This document shows, one piece after another, positions 10,107 through 18,211 of a stretch of DNA of 20,629 bases. A model generated the notes under the pieces. The model made no database searches. It was not told where the DNA came from and saw only the letters and a program-made list of their open reading frames with translations. This stretch comes from Oppiella nova. Its lineage: Eukaryota; Arthropoda; Arachnida; Sarcoptiformes; Oppiidae. Numbering within the stretch: position 1 is the stretch's first letter; every line of letters begins with the position of its first letter. The stretch lies in the NCBI GenBank assembly GCA_905397405.1, contig CAJPVJ010000407.1, forward strand, positions 1-20,629. Reading direction: 5' to 3'. A program made the position numbers and the translations under genes.

Positions 10107-10363
10107 ATGTCGTAATAACATTTTTTTCATAAATTAAGAATCATATTTTTTGGCATATTATTATGCATATGAGCACTACCAAACTTGGGAAGGGTGGCAA
10201 AAAGCAGGCTGACCAACTTGTGGCAAAAGGGGTGGACACTTGTTTAAATGATATGTTTAAATACTTGCGCAAATATAATGAATTTTCACAATCAGATTTT
10301 ACGACTCTTCTTAATTGTGATAGACATATATTAAATTTAACTAGCGTACTTAAGAAGTGTTAA
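10107..10363 (+). pseudogene. Array copy 3, chimeric truncated pseudogene
   Basis: The leader ends in ATG TCG TAA at 10107-10115, resembling the start of copy 2 (ATG TCG CTT) but stopping at once. Signal peptide, intron and the first third of exon 2 are missing. From about 10168 it is a close match to copy 1 exon 2 (QADQLVAKGVDTCLNDMFKYLRKYN) and runs open to TAA at 10363. Only Cys4, Cys5 and Cys6 remain. An in-frame ATG at 10163 has no signal sequence after it. AATAAA at 10381 is kept. It looks like a deletion fusion of two neighbouring genes. Confidence 0.75.
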
Positions 10364-10588
10364 AATTTTGCTTGCTATTCAATAAAAGTTAAGGTATTCA
10401 ATTTAAATATATGTCTATTAATTATTTATATACAACTGCATTTTAACAACTTGTAATTTTCACAGTTATTCAATTTTAATCTATATAATCAAATTAAAAT
10501 TAACAAAAATTATATTATTTAATTATTTACTATTATACATACACTCATATAGATTAAATTAAATAGAGGCTTATATAATATTTATAAA

Positions 10589-10620
10589 TACGTAATGGAA
10601 ACTTTTATATTATTACAAAA
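10589..10620 (+). promoter_or_regulatory. Conserved block upstream of copy 4
   Basis: TACGTAATGGAAACTTTTAT followed by ATTATTACAAAA lies about 190 bases before the copy 4 ATG. It matches the blocks at 8202 and 12451 nearly base for base, in more diverged surroundings. Confidence 0.45.
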
Positions 10621-10778
10621 TTACTAATAATAAAAATACAATACATTCCACTACTTATTGTTATATTATTTATTCAGCTTATGATATAGCTTATACTGTA
10701 AAACATTAAAAATATTCAAAAGTTATTAAGTTATAAAAATAATTATTTGACTATAATTTAATTAAAATTTGTCCTAAA

Positions 10779-11247
10779 ATGATTATTAAAATATCAATAA
10801 TTATATTTATTTTAGCTACAATTTATCATGCTAATTGTAAACTTAATATCACATGGGTTATGGATAATGAGCCTGAATTTGGTTGTACAATATATTGCGG
10901 TAAGTTTATATACTGCATAATGTTACAAGGTAAATGTTAAAACTAAAATTCATTAAAAAAATTATTTAGCCGAGTGCAAGGACCCTAATGGCCTTAAAGC
11001 TGTCAATACATTAAAACAATGTATTAGTGGTGCAAAAGTGGTCCAGGACATGAAAAAGCAGGCTGACCAACTTGTATTAAAAGGGGTGGACACGTGTGTA
11101 AATGAATTGTTTAAATATGTTCGCAATTATAACGGCACAGATGGTGACCCTACTAATAGGGCAGATGATATACTTGTGCAAGGTTGTTTTGATAAACTAA
11201 ATAATACTGCTAGTGCGATTACAAAATGTGGAAGTGCAAATTGTTAA
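10779..11247 (+). CDS. Secreted Cys-rich protein, array copy 4
   Basis: Exons 10779-10899 and 10970-11247, with a 70-base intron at the same phase-1 site, give 132 residues, the longest member. The signal peptide is MIIKISIIIFILATIYHANC. All six family cysteines are present with the usual spacing except a 29-residue Cys4-Cys5 loop containing GDPTN. Two extra cysteines occur, one in EFGCTIYC and one in a short C-terminal tail (GSANC), and may pair with each other. Sequons NIT, NGT and NNT are present. AATAAA at 11286 follows the stop. It is the closest relative of copy 6 and shares its 3' flank. Confidence 0.82.
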
Positions 11248-11619
11248 TACATAATCTTATTTTTTAAAAATATTATTAGTTATTTAATAAAATTATTAAA
11301 TAGTCTCGTTACTTTCTAACAATTTTATTAACAATATAATATAGGGTATATTATATAAAAATAAATTTCAAATAAAGGTGAATAAATGTATTTTTTTAAA
11401 ATTTGAATGATAAAAGCTATACAGTACTATTTATATTTGGATTAAATAGAAGTAAAAATTATACCCTGCTCAAACATAGTTGAATTTCTAATCCAACTTT
11501 TAATTATAAATAAATTATTATACAAATAAGCTTTAATAATATTTTTCATAATATTGATTGTCGTATTATTTATTCATATTTTGCTGAATTATTTATTTAT
11601 ATTATTTATACAAAAGGTA
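11248..11619. other. 3' flank of copy 4
   Basis: Noncoding. It contains AAAGGTGAATAAATGTA and GTAAAAATTATA.CCTG.TCAAA blocks that recur after copy 6 (13380-13530), which is evidence for duplication of a copy 3-4 unit into copy 5-6. Confidence 0.55.
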
Positions 11620-11756
11620 CTGACAGTAAAATATAATACGATACATATTTTGTAATAAATTTACGTCAAAAATTTGAATGTTACAATAATATAACTATTT
11701 AAACTCATAAAATTATTATCATTTTTATTAACGTACAATATTTTATTAAATTTAAA
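11620..11756 (+). promoter_or_regulatory. Upstream region of copy 5, shared with copy 1
   Basis: Homologous to 7385-7529, down to AAATTTAAAATG at the start codon. Likely promoter and 5' UTR of the odd-type genes. Confidence 0.45.
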
Positions 11757-12224
11757 ATGAAAATAAAACTTTTTGTAATTACTACTATTTTGGTGATAAT
11801 TTACCAGGCTAATTGTAAAATAAGCTATGTAAACTGGGATACTATAAGCTGCGATAACCACGGTGACAGTACATTTTTCCAACTTTATATTGTGGTAATT
11901 ATTATTATTATTATTTATGTTTATGTTAAATATAATTTATTTAAATAAATATCTTTTTATATACTAGCTGAATGTAAAAACCCTGATGGTTTGAAAGCAG
12001 TTAACATTTTGAAACAATGTTTGAGCAATATTAAAAGTTGGCAGGATGCCAAAAAGCAGGCTGACCAACTTGTGGCAAAAGGGGCGGACACTTGTGTAAA
12101 CGAGATGCTTAAATACTTGCGCAATAACCGGGAAAATGAGACAAGTTCCCAATCAGAGAACAAGATTTTTGCTAAATGCTTCGATTATCTAGTAGATAAA
12201 ACTAGCGTGCTTAAAAAGTGTTAA
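11757..12224 (+). pseudogene. Array copy 5, one-base deletion in exon 1
   Basis: Exon 1 (11757-11894) keeps the signal peptide MKIKLFVITTILVIIYQANC and matches copy 1 closely, but lacks one base near 11877 (TTTTTCC against TTTTTGCC). The usual donor then ends in phase 0 while exon 2 (11968-12224) needs phase 1. Exon 2 itself is intact, with five family cysteines and the core QADQLVAKGADTCVNEM. An alternative donor, G/GTGACA at 11863, would leave phase 1 and rejoin the frame after an extra Cys. It could thus be a pseudogene, a sequencing error, or a gene using a new donor. Confidence 0.65.
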
Positions 12225-12450
12225 AATTTTGTTTATCATTTACAGTAATTAATGTTACAATATTCATTAAAAATATTTTGATTAATTACAAATTTTAATT
12301 TAACTACATTCTACTAAATTATTACCTTCACAGTTGTGTAATTATATGCAATTTGATAAAATTACAATTATTATAAACTATATATTATACTTTATTTATT
12401 TATAACTCATATAAATTATATAAAATATAAGTTAATATATGATTTGTAAA

Positions 12451-12480
12451 TACGTAATGGGAACTTTTACATTCATAGAA
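12451..12480 (+). promoter_or_regulatory. Conserved block upstream of copy 6
   Basis: TACGTAATGGGAACTTTTAC lies about 395 bases before the copy 6 ATG, or about 200 bases if the MITE at 12523-12715 is taken out, close to the distance seen for copy 4. Confidence 0.4.
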
Positions 12481-12522
12481 AATTAATAAAAAATACAATG
12501 AATTATATTACTTATTGTAATA

Positions 12523-12715
12523 TGAGCCTTAAAGAACCAGATAGGCGCTAGCTATTTTTATTTAATTAATAATTTGACTCAAAATCGAATTATTCATACA
12601 ATATTCATAGGTTTCCCGTAAGATAGTAACTATAACTTATCAGAGTACAAGTAAAATATTACTAATTATTTATATATAAAAAATAGCCAGCGCCTATATG
12701 GTTCTTTAAGGCTCA
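12523..12715. mobile_element. 193-base MITE with TA target duplication
   Basis: Terminal inverted repeats of about 37 bases, starting TGAGCCTTAAAGAACCA and GGCGCT.GCTATTTTT, differ at two positions. TA flanks both ends (12521-12522 and 12716-12717). Paralogous flanks of copies 2 and 4 carry the uninterrupted site (TATTGTTATATTATTTATTCAG-like, around 8270 and 10655), confirming insertion. There is no coding capacity. TA duplication suggests mobilisation by a Tc1/mariner-type transposase, which is inference. Confidence 0.82.
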
Positions 12716-12847
12716 TATTATTTATTCAGTTTGTTATAAAAAATATATTATAAAGCATTTAAAACTTTTAAAAACATACTAATAAATAATTTTAAATTGT
12801 TGCTAATGATTTAATTTCACTATAACCTAATTAATCATAATGCTAAA

Positions 12848-13287
12848 ATGTTTATTAAAATATTAATAATTACATTTATTTTAACCACAACTTATTATGT
12901 TGATGGTAAAATTAACATCACATGGATTACGGATAATGAACCTGGATTTTGTTTTACTTTCTATTGCGGTAAGTCTATTTCTAATGTTGATAAATATATG
13001 TTAAAATTTAAAATATTAGAAATTGTATAACCTTGATGACCTTAAAGCTGTGAATACATTAAAGCAATGCCTTAGTGGTGCAAATGTGGTTCGTGTCATA
13101 AAACACCAGGCTGACCAACTTGTATCTAAAGGGGCGGACACGTGTGTAAATGAATTGTATAAATATATGCTTAATTATAATGGGACGGGTGACCCCCCTT
13201 ACTAACAAAGCAGACAGTAAACTTGTGCGAGGTTGTTTTGATAAACTTAATAATACAGCTAGTGAGATTAAGAAATGTGTAATGTAG
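12848..13287 (+). pseudogene. Array copy 6, broken
   Basis: Exon 1 (12848-12968) is intact, with a signal peptide (MFIKILIITFILTTTYYVDG), an FCFTFYC end and a good GTAAGT donor. The expected start of exon 2 has decayed: the family's A-E-C-K codons and Cys2 are gone, and splicing at the nearest AG gives an early stop. The body then matches copy 4 (QADQLVSKGADTCVNELYKY) until a run of six C at 13193-13198, where one extra base shifts the frame. Beyond it the old frame continues to TAG at 13287. The C-run shift could be a sequencing error, but the exon 2 start loss would remain. Confidence 0.75.
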
Positions 13288-13727
13288 ACATTGTTTTATT
13301 TCATAAATATAATACTATAGAACTAATTATTTAATAAATTTATTAAGTCTTGTTTACAAAGTTATGCTAACAATAATATAAAGGTATATGAAAATATAAT
13401 ACGAATTGTCACACAAAGGTGAATAAATGTAATTATAAAAATATATAAAATTTTATTATTTATATTTTGATTATGAATTATTATTAAATCAACAAAGTAA
13501 AAATTATATCCTGTTCAAAACATTGATTAAATACATTTTCCATAATAATAATCTATTATTATTTAATAAAAGTAATTATATTTATAAGCATGTTTATTCA
13601 GACTCGGTTATTAAATCATATTCAATATAACAAAGGAATATTTTTTATATAAATTCAAAATCATATTTATATTTATATTAAAACCTTATTTTCTCATTGC
13701 TTACATAAAATCAATCAAATATTAAAC
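13288..13727. other. 3' flank of copy 6 and spacer
   Basis: Noncoding and AT-rich. The first half is homologous to the 3' flank of copy 4; the rest is unrecognised. Confidence 0.5.
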
Positions 13728-14141
13728 ATGTTTATCAAATTAACCACGCTTATTGGAGTATTAATATTAATTAATAATATTAATTGCGTATCATGGGATA
13801 TTGGCAATAATAACTTCGGGTCACTAATTCATTGTGGTAAGTTAAAAAGTAAAATACTAACTGAATTTTAAAAAATATTTTATCTAGCTCAATGTAAGGA
13901 CCTGGCTGGTGCCAAAGCAATTGATGATTTTAAGGCATGCGTCAGTGGCACTAAGGCTAACCAGGATATCAAGAAACAGGTGCCAGAGTTAAAGGCTAAA
14001 GGAGTGGACGTGTGTGTAAATGAGATGGATCAATTTGTTAAGAATCGGGATAAATCTGGCGACTCTGATACGGAAATCAAATTAATTAAGGATTGTTTTT
14101 CAACCTTGTTCAAATCGTCACACGTTATAAGAAATTGCTAA
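13728..14141 (+). CDS. Secreted six-Cys protein, array copy 7
   Basis: Exons 13728-13836 and 13888-14141, with a 51-base intron at the family phase-1 site, give 120 residues. The signal peptide is MFIKLTTLIGVLILINNINC. The six cysteines follow C-x2-C-x14-C-x24-C-x26-C-x13-C, and the protein ends on the last Cys. The core is diverged to KKQVPELKAKGVDVCVNEM, showing which positions tolerate change. Charged residues dominate the Cys4-Cys5 loop. Neither odd- nor even-type flank is evident, so it predates or lies outside the two-gene module. Family function is unknown. Confidence 0.8.
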
Positions 14142-14466
14142 ATTTTAATTTATTGTGTTTGTTTATTCAGTATAAAAATGCAAATTAATCTGATAATGCA
14201 ACAATATAATATTACAACTAAATAAACTACTGTATATTTATTTTCAAAAATAATTTCACGAATGTTAATTACATAATTTTGTAATTAAATAAATCTGCAA
14301 ATAATATTAAAGTATTAATATTTAAAATTTTTAAAAATGAATCCTGAACAAACAACATAAAGTATATAATAGATTTGATTAATAATTACAAGCATTTAAT
14401 TTGCAGCGGTTGCCTTGTTATTTAATTTTATTCTAAATCTAATTTATATTTCGCAAATCCAAAGCA
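14142..14466. other. Spacer between copies 7 and 8
   Basis: AT-rich; no coding or structural signal seen. Confidence 0.45.
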
Positions 14467-14891
14467 ATGTTTGATAAAGTTACTTGCTTATTTGTAATAT
14501 TGGCCATATTAAGTCAGGTCAATGGCAAGTGTGTGCTGTATAGTACAGATCGTACGGAGTTTATATTTTTAAAAACTTATTGTGGTAAGCACATTTGAAA
14601 TAACTAAAGTATACGTTCAACAATAACATATTTATTTTACCAGGCTTATGCACGGATCTTGATGGGAATAGAGTAATCATCAATTTTAAGCAATGTATGT
14701 CAGTTACTGATTTTGGTCAGGGTATCACCAAAATTTGTGATCGATATAAGACATACGGTGTGGACACGCGTATATTCACTGTAACTAAATTTGTTCATGA
14801 ACATAATCTGACAATGGAAACAAAATTGTGCCTTGACAAACTATTTAGTTCTGTAAATAGTGTTGGTGACATTGTTGCTAATGGATCTTAA
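14467..14891 (+). CDS. Secreted Cys-rich protein, array copy 8, shifted cysteines
   Basis: Exons 14467-14584 and 14644-14891, with a 59-base intron at the family site, give 121 residues. The signal peptide is about 1-19 (MFDKVTCLFVILAILSQVNG). Membership is shown by the same gene structure, C-x2-C-x14-C start, FKQC and KTYGVDT. Yet Cys4 is Arg (GVDTR) and Cys6 is Ile, while new cysteines appear in GKCVLY and TKICDRY. The total stays at six. The Cys4-Cys5 interval is short (19), and an NLT sequon is present. It is likely expressed and under changed constraint. A frame starting at 14697 is only the inside of exon 2. Confidence 0.75.
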
Positions 14892-15168
14892 TGATTTTCA
14901 CAGGTATACAAATTATTATAATACATGTATTATAGTATGATATTAATTGTGTTAAAAATAAATATTACATTATATAAGGACAATTGAAATAAATACATTT
15001 AAAATTGTAATATTATTAGCATTGTAAATTATAACATTTGTACTGTAATAGTTGTGTACGACAAATAACACAATAAACAACAATAACGTAATACAAAAAC
15101 CTTTTTCAATGTCTTATGCAAAACCAGATACTATGCATTATTAATTTATTATAGTAATCAAGTAATTC
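14892..15168. other. Spacer after copy 8
   Basis: AT-rich, with no gene recognised. Confidence 0.4.
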
Positions 15169-15264
15169 ATGTCAGCAAGTGAATTTGTTCAGGGTATCAC
15201 CAAGGTCTATGGTAGATATAAGAGTTACGAGGTGGGCTCGCGTATACACATTATAACTAAATAA
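15169..15264 (+). pseudogene. Array copy 9, exon 2 fragment
   Basis: ATGTCAG..., FVQGITKVYGRYKSYEVGSR, then ...TITK aligns with the middle of copy 8 exon 2 (14695-14790) at both DNA and protein level and then hits TAA at 15264. There is no exon 1, and no cysteine remains. It is a relic of a copy-8 duplication marking the downstream end of the array. Confidence 0.75.
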
Positions 15265-15921
15265 CATTGTAACATAATCAAACTGATTTACACGGGGTAT
15301 ACCGATATGAATTACAAGTCAAAACAAATTGCAACAAAAAAATTTACAAAGTTAATCGACAGATAAAAATGACAAAGGCATAATTTTAAAAATTGACGTC
15401 TCCGTTTAATTCCAAAGTTTTATTATTATTATGATAATAAATAATATATAAATTGCTGAAAATAAACTTTACAGTTTGTAATTATAATCATAGACAGTAT
15501 TATAATGAATAGTGATTTAATTAAAAATTATGGTAAATTAACAGTAAATAAATTACAGTGACTATTCATTTCCAGAAGTAATATAAGTAATAGTTTTTAA
15601 TCATCTTAAAATAAAAATCAATTAATTTACAGTTGTAGCAATTTATTTTTTATTTAACATATACAAATCCACTTAATTGTATAATTAGTAATATTAAATT
15701 TAATAATTATTATTAACAAGCTAAAATACAGTATGTAGTTATTTTTAAAATTTTTAAATTAAATTACCTTGTCAACCAACCTATTATTTTTCTAATTACT
15801 ATTATGAAAAGTCAGACATTCAAAATTAAATTGTTTACAATTTTATTAAAGATCAAGATAACTTACTCATAGAACGTGACAAATGCATGATAAACAAACG
15901 GCCGGGAGGTCCTATAAATGA
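15265..15921. other. Intergenic, AT-rich
   Basis: No gene recognised. The last 60 bases run into the ambiguous Cys-rich locus that follows. Confidence 0.4.
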
Positions 15922-16098
15922 GGTGTAGCCAACATTGCGACCAATCCCATAAATGTAGACCCGGATAAATATGGCAGCCTTTGTAGGGATAGTTGCGAAA
16001 AATCGGATAACCAAGATTGTTTCACCAAGAATGATAATTGCCCTCGTATCAATACAGTACATTTATGTGATATAAGAGCTGTAATTAAAAATGAATAA
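15922..16098 (+). pseudogene. Possible Cys-rich (TIL-like) relic
   Basis: A 58-codon open stretch includes DPDKYGSLCRDSCEKS and then three more cysteines. The DPD...C-x3-C segment resembles NPDQEYIKCNSKC of the TIL-like exon at 18317. A stop lies immediately upstream, and the preceding KCMINKRPGGPI is in another frame, so the copy would be broken. The opposite strand has a good acceptor (16080-16079) and a GTAAGT donor across the same bases, so a minus-strand exon is an alternative. Low certainty. Confidence 0.3.
16049..16078 (-). CDS. Possible last exon of the minus-strand secreted gene
   Basis: An acceptor, TTTTTAATTACAG, precedes 16078, and phase 0 reading gives nine residues and a TGA at 16051-16049. 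Joined to 16546-16908 it would yield 130 residues. The 467-base intron would contain the n at 16508, so the true next exon may be missing instead. Confidence 0.25.
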   Translation of the reverse strand, partial: LLYHINVLY

Positions 16099-16545
16099 TT
16101 CTTAAATTGTATAAAAATTATTGAATTAAATATATTCTGGATTAATTTTTATTTGAATCAATTGTATAATTTATTTGTAAAAACAGCATTTTATTAATGT
16201 TTTTATGATGTTCGGTTTATAGATATCGCTTAAAACTGTAAGTTTATTAAATTATTTTCTAGAAATTATATAGATTAATACGACTATTTTATTATTTGGT
16301 TAGTATTGACACATACAGTCATTCCCAATATAGATTAGAACGGTTTTTCTAAGAAAACCACATGAAGACAATTTTTGATTTCATTCATATTTATATAAGA
16401 AATCCGGAATTTTGTGATATTTCATATGAATCGAGAAAATTTGACCTGTGACCTCTGTGTCAAAAGTTATTGTTAAAAAACCTTTACTGGGGTTACACTG
16501 TACATATNATAATTATAAAATTATTTTACATTGCTAACTACTTAC

Positions 16546-16908
16546 TTGCTTAAGTGTTACTGGTTCATTTAGTTTGGGCCTATATAATCCCAGCACATAT
16601 TCACGATATTGCAGCTTAATATAAGACTCAAACTCCACTGACATATATAGCTGGGATGCGCTTGCGTTCACCATAGACTGTCCGATCCACCCAATATGAT
16701 CAGGGTACTTTGTGTCCAATTCCTTGACCATTAGTTCAGCCAACGATTCATTAGTGGGTTTGTAGACAAAGTCCATCATTTTGCTGATCACGTGAGCCTC
16801 CATTTCTGGGCTAATATTGCTGTCAATTACGTGGACGTCATCTCTGGCCGTGAATGCAGTTGAGCTTAGGATTAATAATACGAATCCCTTGTAAATCATC
16901 TTGATCAT
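16546..16908 (-). CDS. Secreted protein, first exon; weak LC8-like domain
   Basis: The ATG at 16908 opens 121 residues to a CAA/GTAAGT donor, phase 0. Residues 1-21 form a signal peptide (MIKMIYKGFVLLILSSTAFTA). The mature part is acidic and without cysteine, with NES and NAS sequons. The order of a helix, then LAELMVKELDTKYPDHIGWIG, then an aromatic-rich end (YIKLQYREYVLGLYRP) recalls the LC8 dynein light chain fold, but the family's conserved core after the Gly is not kept. This is only a weak resemblance, and LC8 proteins are normally cytosolic. Downstream exons are uncertain. Confidence 0.6.
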
Positions 16909-17235
16909 TGTTCAGCTATTAATATATAATTATATTTTTTGAGTAAATATAGAATATAAATGAATTAACTTGGCGAATTTAATTAGAAATAAAATACTGG
17001 AACATACAATAATGGTTATGTAATAATACGCAAGAATTCAATTTCAACTGATATTTGTTATATGAATGAGTGAATGGAATAACGGATTATCTTATATACT
17101 GTCCAAAGCACTATGTATTGGACTATAGGTAATGTATTAATCAAGTACAATATGTTACAATATTACTGTATGTTACTGTATGTTACTGTACACCGGTGTG
17201 CGCTCAAGATACTCAGCAACAAAAGAGTATATTTC
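16909..17235. other. Upstream side of the minus-strand gene
   Basis: AT-rich. It contains a short 10-base tandem (about three copies of TACTGTATGT, 17163-17190) and a palindrome ACACCGGTGT. No gene seen. Confidence 0.45.
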
Positions 17236-17544
17236 CAAAACTCTCGAACATTTCAATACTAAAATTATCAATACTATGTGTTTGTTTAATAATTTTGTCA
17301 AACATTAAGTCTTATCTCCTATTAATGCTCGAGCAAAAAAAGGACTAAGTCAATATAACTTTAAAATCAAAAACCTAATCAATTAAACCCTTACCTTTGC
17401 CAAAGGATTGTTATCAGATAAACATTTTACTCGTTGACAAAAATATTAAATTAAAATCTTGTCTAATGATTTTTGTTTACTGATTTTCTTAAATTATTGA
17501 TAGATATTTGTGATAACGATATATTGAAATGTTCGAGAGTTTTG
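17236..17544. repeat. Perfect 23-base inverted repeat, 263-base spacer
   Basis: CAAAACTCTCGAACATTTCA plus ATA at 17236-17258 is exactly inverted at 17522-17544. The interior has no coding frame. The right arm stops six bases short of a solo transposon-like end at 17550. It could be the arms of a further foldback element or an inverted flank duplicate. Confidence 0.7.
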
Positions 17545-17549
17545 AAAAT

Positions 17550-17570
17550 GGTACTGGCTTTTTGGCACAC
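17550..17570 (+). mobile_element. Solo terminal repeat of the foldback family
   Basis: GGTACTGGCTTTTTGGCACA matches the terminal repeat of the element at 17845-18211 (GGGACTGACTTTTTGGCACA on its right end) with two differences. No matching partner end is found; the minisatellite begins inside it. Confidence 0.6.
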
Positions 17571-17755
17571 CGGGCACATCGGGCCCATCAGGCACACAGG
17601 GCACATCGGGCCCATCGGTCACATCAGGCACACCGGGCCCATCGGGCCCATCAGGCACACAGGGCACATCAGGGACATCGGGCACATCAGGCACACCGGG
17701 CATACTGGACATATTAGGGCATAGTAGGGCATAGTAGGGCATATTGGGTATACTA
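17564..17755 (+). repeat. GC-rich 9-base minisatellite
   Basis: About seventeen units of a 9-mer related to GGCACATCG (variants GGCACACCG, GGCCCATCA, GGCACACAG) run from 17564 to 17716, followed by degenerate 10-base GGGCATAGTA units. Because 9 is a multiple of three, it is open in several frames on both strands, producing false collagen-like or His-rich proteins. Variant units recur in order, hinting at higher-order duplication. It is far more GC-rich than anything nearby. Confidence 0.9.
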
Positions 17756-17844
17756 ACTTGTAATGTATACGTCATAAATTATTAATGCCATATAAAAAAT
17801 ATGAGTTAATATTACGTTAAATTGTAGAATGATCACCAAGTAAT

Positions 17845-18211
17845 GGGACTGACTTTTGGGCACACTCGGCACACTGAAAGCGAGAGAGCTTATAATTTTT
17901 AATATTATTATAAAATATTAATTTTTTATTAATTTTTTATAGAAAGACTATGATATACTATCGTTTAAATTAATAATAATTTAATAATTATAGTTTAAAT
18001 CATGTTTAAATAGCTATCTCCCAATTATGTGGTCCTAAATGGGAGAGAGAGCTATTTATATGTAATTACAATTAAAATTATTAAATTATTAACTGATTTA
18101 AATATAATCTATATTACATACTTTGTATAAAATTAATAAAAAATTAATATTTTATAATAATATTAAAAATTATAAGCTCTCTCGCTTTCAGTGTGCCAAA
18201 AAGTCAGTCCC
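17845..18211. mobile_element. 367-base foldback MITE with TAAT target duplication
   Basis: Outer arms of about 85 bases begin GGGACTGACTTTT.GGCACA and continue GAAAGCGAGAGAGCTTATAA, nearly identical in inverted orientation. The left arm differs mainly by one extra tandem 9-mer (GGCACACTC). Inner arms AAATAGCT..CTCCCA pair around a loop at about 18024-18039, so most of the element is palindromic. TAAT is present on both sides (17841-17844 and 18212-18215). There is no coding capacity, so it is non-autonomous; the superfamily is not determined. Confidence 0.85.

Noticed and set aside
11661-12163. Minus-strand open frames opposite copy 5
   Set aside because: They are antisense to exons with signal peptide, intron phase and paralogs on the plus strand.
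15853-16062. 69-residue minus-strand protein
   Set aside because: Its frame is not the one that joins the upstream exon and it has no recognisable features. Kept only as part of the conflicting-strand finding.
17564-17755. CRISPR array
   Set aside because: Units are contiguous 9-mers without spacers, in a eukaryotic setting.
17473-17775. His/Gly- or Pro/Asp/Val-repeat proteins on both strands
   Set aside because: The 9-base minisatellite is open in several frames at once. No start context, splice sites or non-repeat coding sequence support a gene.
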